DNA of 14,780 nucleotides from an uncultured Eubacteriales bacterium (GCA_949067325.1 CARTDZ010000026.1:1-14780); one strand, 5' to 3'. Positions 1-7,013 are shown, numbered from the stretch's first letter. Numbers and translations: made by a program. Notes: generated by a model from the letters alone, not told the origin.

Positions 1-1764
1 AATCAAATTGACAAAAAGCCACTTTACAAAATTGACTATGCTGGCTTGGAAAGGCAATTGGGTATAAAAGTTGTGCCAATCAACGCCGGCGACAAAAAGT
101 CGCTGACAAGGCTCAATGAAGAGATAGTGTCCTTAAAAAGCAAAAATGTCGACTACAAAAAACCTGAATATATTTCTTCGTTCAAACTTGATAAAAACAT
201 TTTGCGAGGGAAGGTCGATGATGACCTACTTGATTTTTATTCAATAAAACTTTTGGAAAAAGATGAAGAGGTCATAAAAAAATTTAAGCTAGACGCAAAA
301 AGCTTGCCTGATCGAATTGAAGAAGTCGCCAAGGCAAGATATAATTTTATAGACAAAATATTGGCTTCCTGCTTGACGTCTGTTGGCAAAGTTTATGGAA
401 GAAGCAAGTTTGACAAGATTGTTATGAACCGCTTTCTAGCTTTTCCTATCTTTCTATGTTTTTTGGCGGTTGCTTTTTATCTCACCTTTTTTTCAATTGG
501 TGCGTGGTGCAGTGATGGATTGTCATTTGTGCTTGACGCGGCTTTCAAACCAATCCTTAGCTGGCTTGTTGGATTGTTTGGTCAGGGCAGTGCGATAGTA
601 AGTTTTTTTGAAGTTGCAATTATGGGTGGACTTGGCTCAATTCTTGGCTTTTTGCCGCAGGTCGCACTGCTGTTTCTCTTTTTGTCAATCCTAGAAGACA
701 GCGGATACCTTTCACGCGTAGCTTTTGTGTTTGAAGATATTTTGGGCAAAGTTGGTTTGTCAGGCAAAAGTGTATATACGCTTTTGATGGGGTTTGGTTG
801 CTCGACAACAGCTGTTCTCACAGCCCGCAATATGGAAGACAAAAATTCAAAGATCAAAACTGGTCTTTTGACGCCTTATATGAGTTGCAGTGCAAAATTT
901 CCAATTTATGCAGTGCTTGGCGGGGCTTTTTTTGGAGCTAGCAATATTTTTGTGATTTTGGGCTTGTATCTTTTGGGTGTGGCAGTTGCAATAACACTCA
1001 GCTTCGTGCTTGAAAAGACACTGCTAAAAAGCAAAGAGCAGACTTTTATATTGGAATTTCCTCCATATCGCAGCATGAGTTGCAAACGTGTTTTTTCTGT
1101 GCTTTGGGATAATGTAAAATTGTTTCTCATACGCGTTGGTACTCTTATAATCTCTATGAATGTCATTGTTTGGATCCTTGGCAATTTTTCTTTTACCTTT
1201 GCCTATGTGCCAAATGCTGGCGGGGCAAGTATGCTTGAAAGTTTGGGCAAAATTCTTTCGCCTATATTTATTCCTCTTGGTTTTGGCAGTTGGGGGCTTG
1301 TGTCTGCTCTTATTGCTGGCCTTATCGCAAAAGAAGTTATCGTTTCGTCAATTGCGATGTTCAATCATGTGGACGAAGCAACTGGTGGCGACATTCAAGC
1401 GTCTATAAAAGATCCAACAAGTGCAGTGTTTTTTACAAGCCCTGCGGCTGTGCTTTCATACCTTGTTTTTTCACTTTTGTATTTTCCTTGCCTTGCAACC
1501 ACTTCAGTTTTGAGCAAAGAAATTGGCAAAAAGTGGACGTTTATTGGCATTGTAATAGAATTTTTTGTAGCTTACTTTGTTGCTATGATAGTTTATAATA
1601 TTGCTCGTGCTATAGAAGTTTTTGGTTTTGCAAAGGTGTTTGTAGCGTTTATAATTGCGGTTATAATCATATGTGCAATTGTTTTTCTAGTCAAATTTTT
1701 AAAGAAAGGCAAAGGCTGTCCTTACAAAAACAAATGCAGCAAAAATTGCAAAAAATGTGGTTAA
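1..1764 (+). CDS. feoB: Ferrous iron transporter FeoB, 5' end missing
   Basis: Inner-membrane GTP-dependent Fe(II) importer. The frame is open from base 1, so the gene starts before the window. The first codons read NQID, the G4 guanine-specificity motif, so G1-G3 are lost upstream. A helical GDI-like spacer follows, then a polytopic membrane part from about base 420. It has two Gate-type repeats, recognisable by GFGCSTTAVLTARN plus a PYMSCSAKFPIY segment near 790-910, and an IAKEVIVSS segment near 1325-1350. The last 20 residues are a basic tail with five Cys, common in clostridial FeoB. An internal TTG at 46 is not the start. No clear terminator follows before der, 59 bases downstream. Identity is secure from the G4 motif, the Gate motifs and the tail. 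Confidence 0.95.
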   Translation, partial: NQIDKKPLYKIDYAGLERQLGIKVVPINAGDKKSLTRLNEEIVSLKSKNVDYKKPEYISSFKLDKNILRGKVDDDLLDFYSIKLLEKDEEVIKKFKLDAKSLPDRIEEVAKARYNFIDKILASCLTSVGKVYGRSKFDKIVMNRFLAFPIFLCFLAVAFYLTFFSIGAWCSDGLSFVLDAAFKPILSWLVGLFGQGSAIVSFFEVAIMGGLGSILGFLPQVALLFLFLSILEDSGYLSRVAFVFEDILGKVGLSGKSVYTLLMGFGCSTTAVLTARNMEDKNSKIKTGLLTPYMSCSAKFPIYAVLGGAFFGASNIFVILGLYLLGVAVAITLSFVLEKTLLKSKEQTFILEFPPYRSMSCKRVFSVLWDNVKLFLIRVGTLIISMNVIVWILGNFSFTFAYVPNAGGASMLESLGKILSPIFIPLGFGSWGLVSALIAGLIAKEVIVSSIAMFNHVDEATGGDIQASIKDPTSAVFFTSPAAVLSYLVFSLLYFPCLATTSVLSKEIGKKWTFIGIVIEFFVAYFVAMIVYNIARAIEVFGFAKVFVAFIIAVIIICAIVFLVKFLKKGKGCPYKNKCSKNCKKCG

Positions 1765-1823
1765 AAAACGGAATTTTATCTCAAAAGGTTGTTAAAAAAA
1801 AATAAATATGATATCATTTGTAT

Positions 1824-3134
1824 ATGAACAGACCTATAGTCGCAGTTGTTGGAAGACCTAACGTTGGCAAATCAACATTTTTCAACAAAATCTGCGGAAA
1901 ACGAATTTCAATTGTAGATGACACACCGGGCGTAACTCGTGACCGCATATATGCTGAAGCGGAGTGGTGTGGGCATGAGTTTTTGCTTGTCGACACTGGT
2001 GGTCTTGACCCAAGAAGCGAAGATATTTTTCAAAGTGACATAAAAAAGCAGGCAGAGGTTGCAATCAATGAAAGTGACGTTGTTGTCTTTATTGTAGATG
2101 GACAAAGTGGAGTGACTTTGAATGACGAAGATGTGGCTTCAGTTTTGAAACGCACAAAAAAGCCTGTCGTGCTTGTTGTCAACAAGCTTGATAAGTTTGA
2201 GGTTGAAAACACCTATGAATTTTATAGCCTTGGCCTTGGCGTGCCAATGCCGCTTTCAGTGCTTCAAAGCAAAGGCCTTGGAGATATCTTAGATGCTATC
2301 GTTGCGCATTTTCCAAAAGTTACAGCGGATAGCGTGAAGGCAACAAAAGTTGCAATAGTTGGCAGGCCAAACGTTGGCAAAAGTTCAATTGTCAACCGTC
2401 TTATAGGCAGCGAACGCGTGGTAGTCAGCGGCGTTGAAGGCACAACTCGTGACAGCGTTTATGTTCCTTTTAGGTACAACAAAAAAGAATACGCTCTGGT
2501 AGATACTGCGGGGCTTCGTCGCAAGCGTGGCGTCGAGCAGCAGTCGATTGAAGGCTACAGCGTGCTTCGCACAATGTCAGCAATTGACGAGGCTGATGTT
2601 GTTATGATTGTCGTTGACGGCAGCGGTGAAAGGTTGTCAGAGCAAGATGTTCGTGTTGCGGGCTATGTGCATGAAGCGGGCAAGCCAAGTGTGATTGTAG
2701 TCAACAAGTGGGATATAAAATCAAAGGATAAAAACTCGTTTGAAGCCATGCTCAAAGAAGACCTTTCATTCATGAAATATTTTCAAACAATCTATGTTTC
2801 AGCGCTCACAGGTGCAAGCACAGGTCAAATCATGGAGAAGGTTGAATATGTATATCAAAACGCTTGCAAACGTATTACTACAGGCCTTCTTAATGACATT
2901 CTTCATGACGCTATTTTGAATTTTGAGCCGCCAACCCATGCAGGTAGACGTGCAAAAATCAAATTTATAACTGAGGTTTCAACAAATCCGCCAACTTTTG
3001 TAATATTTGTCAGCGACCCAAAACTTATCAATTTTTCATATAGTCGCTATCTTGAAAATAAATTTAGAGAAAGAGTGGATTTTGCAGGCACGCCAATCAA
3101 AATAATTTTTAGAGGCAAGGAGGACAAAGAATGA
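1824..3134 (+). CDS. der: Ribosome-assembly GTPase Der (EngA)
   Basis: Double-Era-like GTPase acting in maturation of the 50S subunit. It has two tandem G domains and a C-terminal KH-like domain. G domain 1 has GRPNVGKST at residues 10-18, a DTPGVTRD switch, DTGG (G3) and NKLD (G4). G domain 2 repeats GRPNVGKSS, then DTAGLRRKRGV and NKWD, with VSALTG as G5. The KH-like end runs from PPTHAGRRAKIKF to the stop. Starting at ATG 1824 gives 436 residues, the usual length. A TTG two codons upstream (1818) is the alternative. No Shine-Dalgarno lies before either start. The stop overlaps the plsY start (ATGA), so the two are translationally coupled. Confidence 0.97.
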   Translation: MNRPIVAVVGRPNVGKSTFFNKICGKRISIVDDTPGVTRDRIYAEAEWCGHEFLLVDTGGLDPRSEDIFQSDIKKQAEVAINESDVVVFIVDGQSGVTLNDEDVASVLKRTKKPVVLVVNKLDKFEVENTYEFYSLGLGVPMPLSVLQSKGLGDILDAIVAHFPKVTADSVKATKVAIVGRPNVGKSSIVNRLIGSERVVVSGVEGTTRDSVYVPFRYNKKEYALVDTAGLRRKRGVEQQSIEGYSVLRTMSAIDEADVVMIVVDGSGERLSEQDVRVAGYVHEAGKPSVIVVNKWDIKSKDKNSFEAMLKEDLSFMKYFQTIYVSALTGASTGQIMEKVEYVYQNACKRITTGLLNDILHDAILNFEPPTHAGRRAKIKFITEVSTNPPTFVIFVSDPKLINFSYSRYLENKFRERVDFAGTPIKIIFRGKEDKE

Positions 3135-3883
3135 ATATAATTTGGGCATTTGTCATAATTGCCATAGTTTCATATTTTATAGGAACAATAAACTTTTCAA
3201 AAATGATAGCTTGGCGTTTTAGGCACAAAGACATCACCAAGGTGGGTAGCGGAAACCCAGGCACAATGAATATGCTTAGAACTTTTGGCTTCAAATACGC
3301 ACTCCTTACATTTGTTGCGGAAATTGTAAAAGCTGGCCTCACTGCTCTAGTTTGCCGCCTCGTTACGCCAGAGCCATACTCAACGCTCGCATTTTGGGCT
3401 GCAGGGTTTTTTATCCTTCTTGGCAACAATTTTCCTGTTTGGTCAGGCTTTAAGGGCGGCAAAGGCGTGGCTTGCTTTGCAGGACTTTTTCTCTTCTCAG
3501 AGCTTTGGTATGTGGCAATCGTTTGGTTTTTTGTCTGCGCGACAATCTTGTATTTCATGGACTATGGCTCAGTCGCGTCATTTCTCTATTTGACAGCTCT
3601 CGCTGCCGCTTACACAATCTTCACTTGGCTGACAGCTACAACAGAAATTTGGATAACTGCAGTCATAACAGCAATTGTTTGGTGTTTGATTGTTCTCACT
3701 TACATTCGCCATCACGCAAACATCTATCGTCTTTTTCACCATACTGAAAACAAGATTGGCTTTAAGGACAAACTAAAAAAGTTCTTTTGCCACAAGAAAG
3801 GTGAGGAAATTATAAGTGAAGAACAGGTCTCTTCACCTCCAGAACAAGAAATCATCATTGAAGATGAAGAGAACAAAGATTAA
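3131..3883 (+). CDS. plsY: Glycerol-3-phosphate acyltransferase PlsY
   Basis: Membrane acyltransferase that moves the acyl group of acyl-phosphate to glycerol-3-phosphate, giving lysophosphatidate, the first step of phospholipid synthesis. Family motifs are visible: YFIGTINFSKM near the N-terminus, then GSGNPGTMNMLR, then an IVKAG segment, then NNFPVWSGFKGGKGVA. Several hydrophobic segments span the first ~200 residues. The start is fixed by AAGGAGG at 3117-3123 and the ATGA overlap with der. The protein has 250 residues, longer than the ~200 usual for the family. The extra ~45 residues form a soluble tail, first basic (KDKLKKFF) and then acidic (EQEIIIEDEEN). In Bacillus gpsA lies between plsY and spoIVA; here it is absent. 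Confidence 0.95.
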   Translation: MNIIWAFVIIAIVSYFIGTINFSKMIAWRFRHKDITKVGSGNPGTMNMLRTFGFKYALLTFVAEIVKAGLTALVCRLVTPEPYSTLAFWAAGFFILLGNNFPVWSGFKGGKGVACFAGLFLFSELWYVAIVWFFVCATILYFMDYGSVASFLYLTALAAAYTIFTWLTATTEIWITAVITAIVWCLIVLTYIRHHANIYRLFHHTENKIGFKDKLKKFFCHKKGEEIISEEQVSSPPEQEIIIEDEENKD

Positions 3884-3976
3884 TAAAAATTTTAAATAAA
3901 TAATATAATTAAAACAAAAAAGTAAGCAATATCAAAAATTAAAATCGAACTAGTTTAAAGAATTTGAAATTCAAGT

Positions 3977-4004
3977 TCTATAACAAAAAATGCCTTCATA
4001 AGAT
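3977..4004 (+). promoter_or_regulatory. Candidate sigma-E-type promoter of spoIVA
   Basis: CATAAGAT at 3997-4004 fits the sigma-E -10 pattern CATA-NNN-T. Thirteen bases upstream is TCTATAA (3977-3983), which resembles the ATA-containing -35 element. This would start the transcript near 4011, just before the AAGGAGG ribosome site at 4016-4022. spoIVA is a mother-cell sigma-E gene in Bacillus, which supports the reading. A second CATAAGGA at 4013-4020 overlaps the ribosome site and is too close to the start. The match is by eye only. Confidence 0.45.
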
Positions 4005-4031
4005 AGTTGTGTCATAAGGAGGTATTTTTTA

Positions 4032-5507
4032 ATGGAAAAATATGAAATCTATGATGATATTAAATCCCGCACAAATGGCGACATATATATTGGTGTTGTA
4101 GGCCCTGTCCGCGTTGGCAAGTCCACCTTTATCACCAAATTTATGCAAAAGCTTGTTGTGCCAAATATCACAGAGAAAAATGCAAAGGACAGAACTGTTG
4201 ATGAGCTTCCTCAATCAGCAGACGGCAAAACTATCATGACAACTCAACCTCATTTCGTGCCAAACGAAGCAGTAAAAATCAGCGTTGCAAACGCAGAAAT
4301 GAGAGTGAGAATGATTGACTGTGTTGGCTATTTGGTCAGTGGCGTAATGGGTCACGTTGAAAACGACAAACCTCGTCTTGTAAAAACACCTTGGTCAGAT
4401 GAGGAGCTTCCTTTTGAGGAGGCTGCTGAGCTTGGCACAAAAAAGGTTATCGACGAGCATAGCACAATCGGTATTCTCGTGACAACAGACGGCTCAATCA
4501 CTGACATCGACAGAGGCAGTTATGTTGACGCTGAAGAGCGTGTCGTAAGAGAAATGAAAGCAAGCGGCAAACCTTTTGTAATCGTTTTGAACACAAAAAA
4601 TCCGTCTTCTCAAGACGCTAAAAAACTTGCCTCATCTCTCAGCGAAAAGTATGATACTCAAGTTTTGCCAATCAATGCTCTCGAACTTAAAGAAACAGAC
4701 GTCGACAACATCTTTGAAAAGATTTTGATGGAATTTCCAGTCAAGTCAATCAGAGTTAAAATGCCAAAATGGCTTCAAGCGCTTGACTATGATAGTGATA
4801 TAATTTCTGAAATTTCAGCTGAAGTGAAGCGTCTTGGCTCAAAAATGAACAAACTCAGTGAAGTAGACAAAAGCGGTCTTGCTTTTACTGAAAGTGAAGC
4901 TTTTGACCCAATCACTTTTACAAGTATGCAAGTGGGCGAAGGCGTTGTTGAATTCAACGTTATTCCAAAAGAAGACCTTTTCTACAAAGTTCTCTCTCGC
5001 GAATGTAACCACGAAATCAAAGACGACTATGAGCTTATCGGCTATATCAAAGAGCTTGCTATTGCAAAATATGAATATGACAAGATCAAAGACGCTCTCG
5101 AAGAAGTTAAGCAAACAGGCTACGGCGTCGTTGAACCTAAAAAAGACGACCTCGAACTTGGCGAGCCAGAGATTATCAGACAAGGTGGCCGCTATGGCGT
5201 AAAAATCAAAGCAACAGCTCCAAGTCTTCACATTATGCGTGTTGATGTCGAAACTGAAGTTACTCCAATGGTAGGCACTGAAGACCAAAGTCAAGATCTT
5301 GCCAAAAACCTTATGGAACAGTTTGAAGCTGACCCAACAACAATCTGGGATACAAACATCTTGGGCAGAAGCCTTTACAGCCTCATAGGCGACAATATCA
5401 ACAACAAACTTGTGATGATGCCAGTTGAAGCGCAACGCAAGATGAGAAAAACCTTGGGCAGAATTGTCAACGAAGGCAAAGGCGGAGTTATCTGCATACT
5501 CTTATAA
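4032..5507 (+). CDS. spoIVA: Stage IV sporulation protein A, spore-coat ATPase
   Basis: Cytoskeleton-like ATPase that polymerises around the forespore to form the coat basement layer and is anchored by SpoVM. At 491 residues it is almost the length of the Bacillus protein (492). The P-loop GPVRVGKS sits at residues 24-31, placing the Walker A lysine at 30. A switch-like IDCVGYLVSGVMGH and a TDGSITDIDR segment follow. An NTKNPS segment is in the guanine-specificity position. The C-terminal domain ends GKGGVICILL, as in known SpoIVA. The start is decided by a perfect AAGGAGG nine bases upstream. The gene ends in its own terminator and is separated from plsY by 148 bases, so it is probably a single-gene sporulation unit. 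Identification is secure. Confidence 0.97.
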   Translation: MEKYEIYDDIKSRTNGDIYIGVVGPVRVGKSTFITKFMQKLVVPNITEKNAKDRTVDELPQSADGKTIMTTQPHFVPNEAVKISVANAEMRVRMIDCVGYLVSGVMGHVENDKPRLVKTPWSDEELPFEEAAELGTKKVIDEHSTIGILVTTDGSITDIDRGSYVDAEERVVREMKASGKPFVIVLNTKNPSSQDAKKLASSLSEKYDTQVLPINALELKETDVDNIFEKILMEFPVKSIRVKMPKWLQALDYDSDIISEISAEVKRLGSKMNKLSEVDKSGLAFTESEAFDPITFTSMQVGEGVVEFNVIPKEDLFYKVLSRECNHEIKDDYELIGYIKELAIAKYEYDKIKDALEEVKQTGYGVVEPKKDDLELGEPEIIRQGGRYGVKIKATAPSLHIMRVDVETEVTPMVGTEDQSQDLAKNLMEQFEADPTTIWDTNILGRSLYSLIGDNINNKLVMMPVEAQRKMRKTLGRIVNEGKGGVICILL

Positions 5508-5513
5508 GAAATC

Positions 5514-5542
5514 AAAAACAGCGAAATCACTCGCTGTTTTTT
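5514..5542 (+). terminator. Rho-independent terminator after spoIVA (copy 1 of a repeat)
   Basis: ACAGCGA (5518-5524) pairs with TCGCTGT (5531-5537) around loop AATCAC. A flanking A-run pairs with six T, which form the tail. All 29 bases recur unchanged at 6183-6211. Confidence 0.9.
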
Positions 5543-5552
5543 GTGGTTACAA

Positions 5553-5581
5553 TTGACAAGATTTGCTTTATGTGCTAAAAT
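5553..5581 (+). promoter_or_regulatory. Sigma-A promoter of the 5600 gene
   Basis: A perfect TTGACA at 5553-5558, a 17-base spacer and TAAAAT at 5576-5581 (5 of 6). It lies just after the spoIVA terminator and 18 bases before the start codon, so the following gene is expressed independently of spoIVA. Confidence 0.75.
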
Positions 5582-5599
5582 CTAAACTAGGAGAGAGAC

Positions 5600-6184
5600 A
5601 TGAACAAACAAAATAAATATGATGAATTTGACCTTTTATATGAGGCTATGTTTATAGGCTATGATATACAGAATAACATTAATCATATTGATAGTTTTAA
5701 AGATGTTAATAAAAATGTTATTAATAGCAGAACTGCAGCTGGCTGGATTTATAGTGCAGTAAGCAATGACAGAGAAATTAATGAAGAAAATTACATTGAC
5801 CAATATGTTGAGTCGACAAAAGGTTACGAAAGCGAAGAAGAGTATTTGAAAAACTATCCATTTCCAGAGTTTTATACTGTTTTAGGTAAAAAATTGTATA
5901 AAGAATGTGAAGCTATTTCAGCTAAATTTGGAAATTCTGCTATTCATTTGTCCCCATTAATTACAGAAAAAACAACCGAAGCTTATATAAATGCAAAAGC
6001 GCTTATTCTTTTTGACTGGAAAGTTGACAAAGGATTTGTGAGACAATTTCTTTCACTTACACAATTTTTTGATACTGAAGAGGAATTTTTAAGCTTTTTG
6101 GAAGAACATAGTCTCGAAAATCGAGCGAAAAAACGCCAAGCACAGAAAAATTCATCTTCAGATGACAAAAAAGAGAGAGAATAA
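5600..6184 (+). CDS. Hypothetical protein, 194 residues
   Basis: I do not recognise this protein. It is expressed from its own strong promoter and has AGGAGA at 5589-5594 ahead of ATG 5600, so it is very likely a real gene. The protein is soluble, rich in Glu, Lys, Asn and Tyr, with no signal peptide or membrane segment. The middle (YESEEEYLKNYPFPEFYTVL, about residues 75-95) and the stretch from FDTEEEFLSFLEEHSLEN look helical. The last ~20 residues are a charged, low-complexity tail (KKRQAQKNSSSDDKKERE). Codon use is visibly more AT-rich than in spoIVA. Its stop codon lies at the left edge of the second copy of the spoIVA terminator, so the whole unit sits between two identical repeats. Confidence 0.75.
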   Translation: MNKQNKYDEFDLLYEAMFIGYDIQNNINHIDSFKDVNKNVINSRTAAGWIYSAVSNDREINEENYIDQYVESTKGYESEEEYLKNYPFPEFYTVLGKKLYKECEAISAKFGNSAIHLSPLITEKTTEAYINAKALILFDWKVDKGFVRQFLSLTQFFDTEEEFLSFLEEHSLENRAKKRQAQKNSSSDDKKERE

Positions 6185-6212
6185 AAACAGCGAAATCACT
6201 CGCTGTTTTTTT
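6183..6212 (+). terminator. Terminator after the 5600 gene (copy 2 of the repeat)
   Basis: Same stem, same AATCAC loop and same flanking A/T runs as 5514-5542, with one extra T in the tail. The left edge overlaps the stop codon of the 5600 gene. The right half also encodes the last five codons and stop of the minus-strand gene 6196-6453. Read on the minus strand the flanking A-run becomes a T-tail, so it could stop both transcripts. Confidence 0.88.
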
Positions 6213-6453
6213 GTTCTAAGAGATCAATAATTTGATGTGATGTTCTAAGAATTGCGTTCATCTTTTCGATCATTGACGCGTCGATGAATTCGTTTTTTAT
6301 TTCTGGGGTAAAAAACTTACAATTAATACAATTTTTTCTTAACAAAAATTGTGTACAATGACCGCAATCGATTTCACGAAATTTCTGAATATGCGAATTG
6401 TAAATAAAGTGTTGTTTGAAGAATTTACAATTCCTCTTTATATCTTTCGCCAT
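6196..6453 (-). CDS. Small Cys-rich protein, putative metal-binding
   Basis: Eighty-five residues, not recognised by name. The start ATG at 6453 is supported by AAAGGAGG (6460-6467 on the plus strand) at good spacing. Cys are at 9, 30, 33, 42 and 45, with His at 15 and 32. They form an NCKFF-QHF block, a CGHC pair and a second NCINCKFF block, so NCKFF occurs twice. This pattern suggests a zinc-ribbon-like fold, which is inference. The C-terminal third (FIDASMIEKMNAILRTSHQIIDLLEQ) looks like an amphipathic helix that could mediate dimerisation. It is convergent with the 5600 gene and its 3' end lies inside the shared terminator. Confidence 0.75.
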   Translation of the reverse strand: MAKDIKRNCKFFKQHFIYNSHIQKFREIDCGHCTQFLLRKNCINCKFFTPEIKNEFIDASMIEKMNAILRTSHQIIDLLEQKNSE

Positions 6454-6483
6454 TTCTTTCCTCCTTTACATAAGAAGTGTAGC

Positions 6484-6501
6484 ATACTTTTTGAAAAGTA
6501 T
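6484..6501. promoter_or_regulatory. Inverted repeat upstream of the Cys-rich gene
   Basis: ATACTTTT and AAAAGTAT form perfect 8-base arms around a 2-base centre, 30 bases upstream of the minus-strand start at 6453 and 75 bases before spoVM. It lies about where a promoter for the minus gene would be and could be an operator. It is AT-rich, so chance is possible. Confidence 0.3.
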
Positions 6502-6539
6502 TACATCACATATGAACGGTAGTGCTTTATAAAACAAAA

Positions 6540-6569
6540 TTAACAACTTTTTGCATATGTTCATATAAT
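6540..6569 (+). promoter_or_regulatory. Promoter of the spoVM-like gene
   Basis: TTAACA (6540-6545, 5 of 6 to TTGACA), an 18-base spacer and a perfect TATAAT (6564-6569). The -10 also reads CATATAAT (6562-6569), close to the sigma-E -10 CATACAAT, but no ATA-type -35 lies at the expected distance. Only six bases separate the -10 from the ATG, so transcription should begin at or next to the start codon. Confidence 0.55.
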
Positions 6570-6575
6570 CATAAT

Positions 6576-6677
6576 ATGGAAAAGCAAAAATTTACAATCA
6601 TCTGTATAAAAGCCCCAAAATGGCTTAGTCGTCTTCTTAGAAGAAGGGCAAACAAGTCAACTGAACAAGAAGACTAA
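6576..6677 (+). CDS. spoVM: SpoVM-like coat-anchoring peptide
   Basis: A 33-residue peptide. Its core KFTIICIKAPKWLSRLLRRR matches the layout of Bacillus SpoVM: an N-terminal KF, an aliphatic stretch, IK-x-PK, then an amphipathic helix with Leu and Arg. The Pro (residue 14) corresponds to Pro9 of Bacillus SpoVM, which matters for lying flat in the curved forespore membrane. The tail (ANKSTEQED) is a polar extension. In Bacillus, SpoVM recruits SpoIVA to the forespore, and spoIVA lies 1.1 kb upstream. There is no Shine-Dalgarno and no in-frame start upstream, so ATG 6576 is the only sensible start. A chance basic peptide is the alternative, but motif, length and neighbourhood agree. Confidence 0.75.
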   Translation: MEKQKFTIICIKAPKWLSRLLRRRANKSTEQED

Positions 6678-6770
6678 GATTTTTACAGAAAAATCATATA
6701 TACATAAGACTTTATGCGAAGGCATATACTATTTTGAGGATAAAACTTGAAATAGGCTTTTGTCATTTTC

Positions 6771-6960
6771 TGGGGAGGCACCAAACTCGTTTACGCTGAC
6801 ACGATTTGCTTTGCAATCTAACAGCTACTCCTTCGGTTCCCCGTCCCAATCTCCCTCCACTTAAGGTGTCCAACGGAACTGTTGCAAACAGGCAAAGCCT
6901 TTACCTTGCAAAGTTCCTTATGGCGATTTAATAAAGGCGAGGGATCGGGCTTTGAATGCA
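6771..6960. ncRNA. Candidate structured RNA, family and strand unresolved
   Basis: A 190-base non-coding block much richer in G and C than its flanks and dense in complementary segments. GGAACT (6885-6890) pairs with AGTTCC (6912-6917) and encloses a TTGCAA/TTGCAA stem and a GGCAAAGCC hairpin. TCCCTC (6852-6857) pairs with GAGGGA (6939-6944), extended by CCC/GGG, and encloses that hairpin. GATT-TGC-TTTGC-AATC (6803-6818) forms a small hairpin. GGCACC (6777-6782) can pair with GGTGTC. G-U pairs favour the plus strand for some stems and the minus strand for others. No promoter or T-tail settles the strand. I could not match it to 6S, SRP, tmRNA, RNase P or a common riboswitch. Confidence 0.45.
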
Positions 6961-6962
6961 AC

Positions 6963-6991
6963 AAAAAAGGCGGAATAATTCCGCCAAAAAA
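6963..6991 (-). terminator. Terminator of rpmB
   Basis: GGCGGAA and TTCCGCC pair around loop TAA, with A-runs on both sides of the plus strand. On the minus strand this gives a stem followed by six T, 22 bases past the rpmB stop. Confidence 0.88.
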
Positions 6992-7013
6992 CTCCGTTTA
7001 AATATAAAACGAC

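Noticed and set aside
4013..4020. CATAAGGA as the spoIVA -10
   Set aside because: It overlaps the ribosome site, leaving no room for a leader.
4839..5435. 198-codon open frame antisense to spoIVA
   Set aside because: No ribosome site or recognisable motif; it mirrors the codon bias of spoIVA.
6771..6960. SRP RNA, tmRNA or SAM, Mn or c-di-AMP riboswitch
   Set aside because: Partial look-alikes (GGAGTAGC, ACCGAAGGA, GTGGAGGGA on the minus strand) lack the remaining core motifs, and no suitable downstream gene is present.
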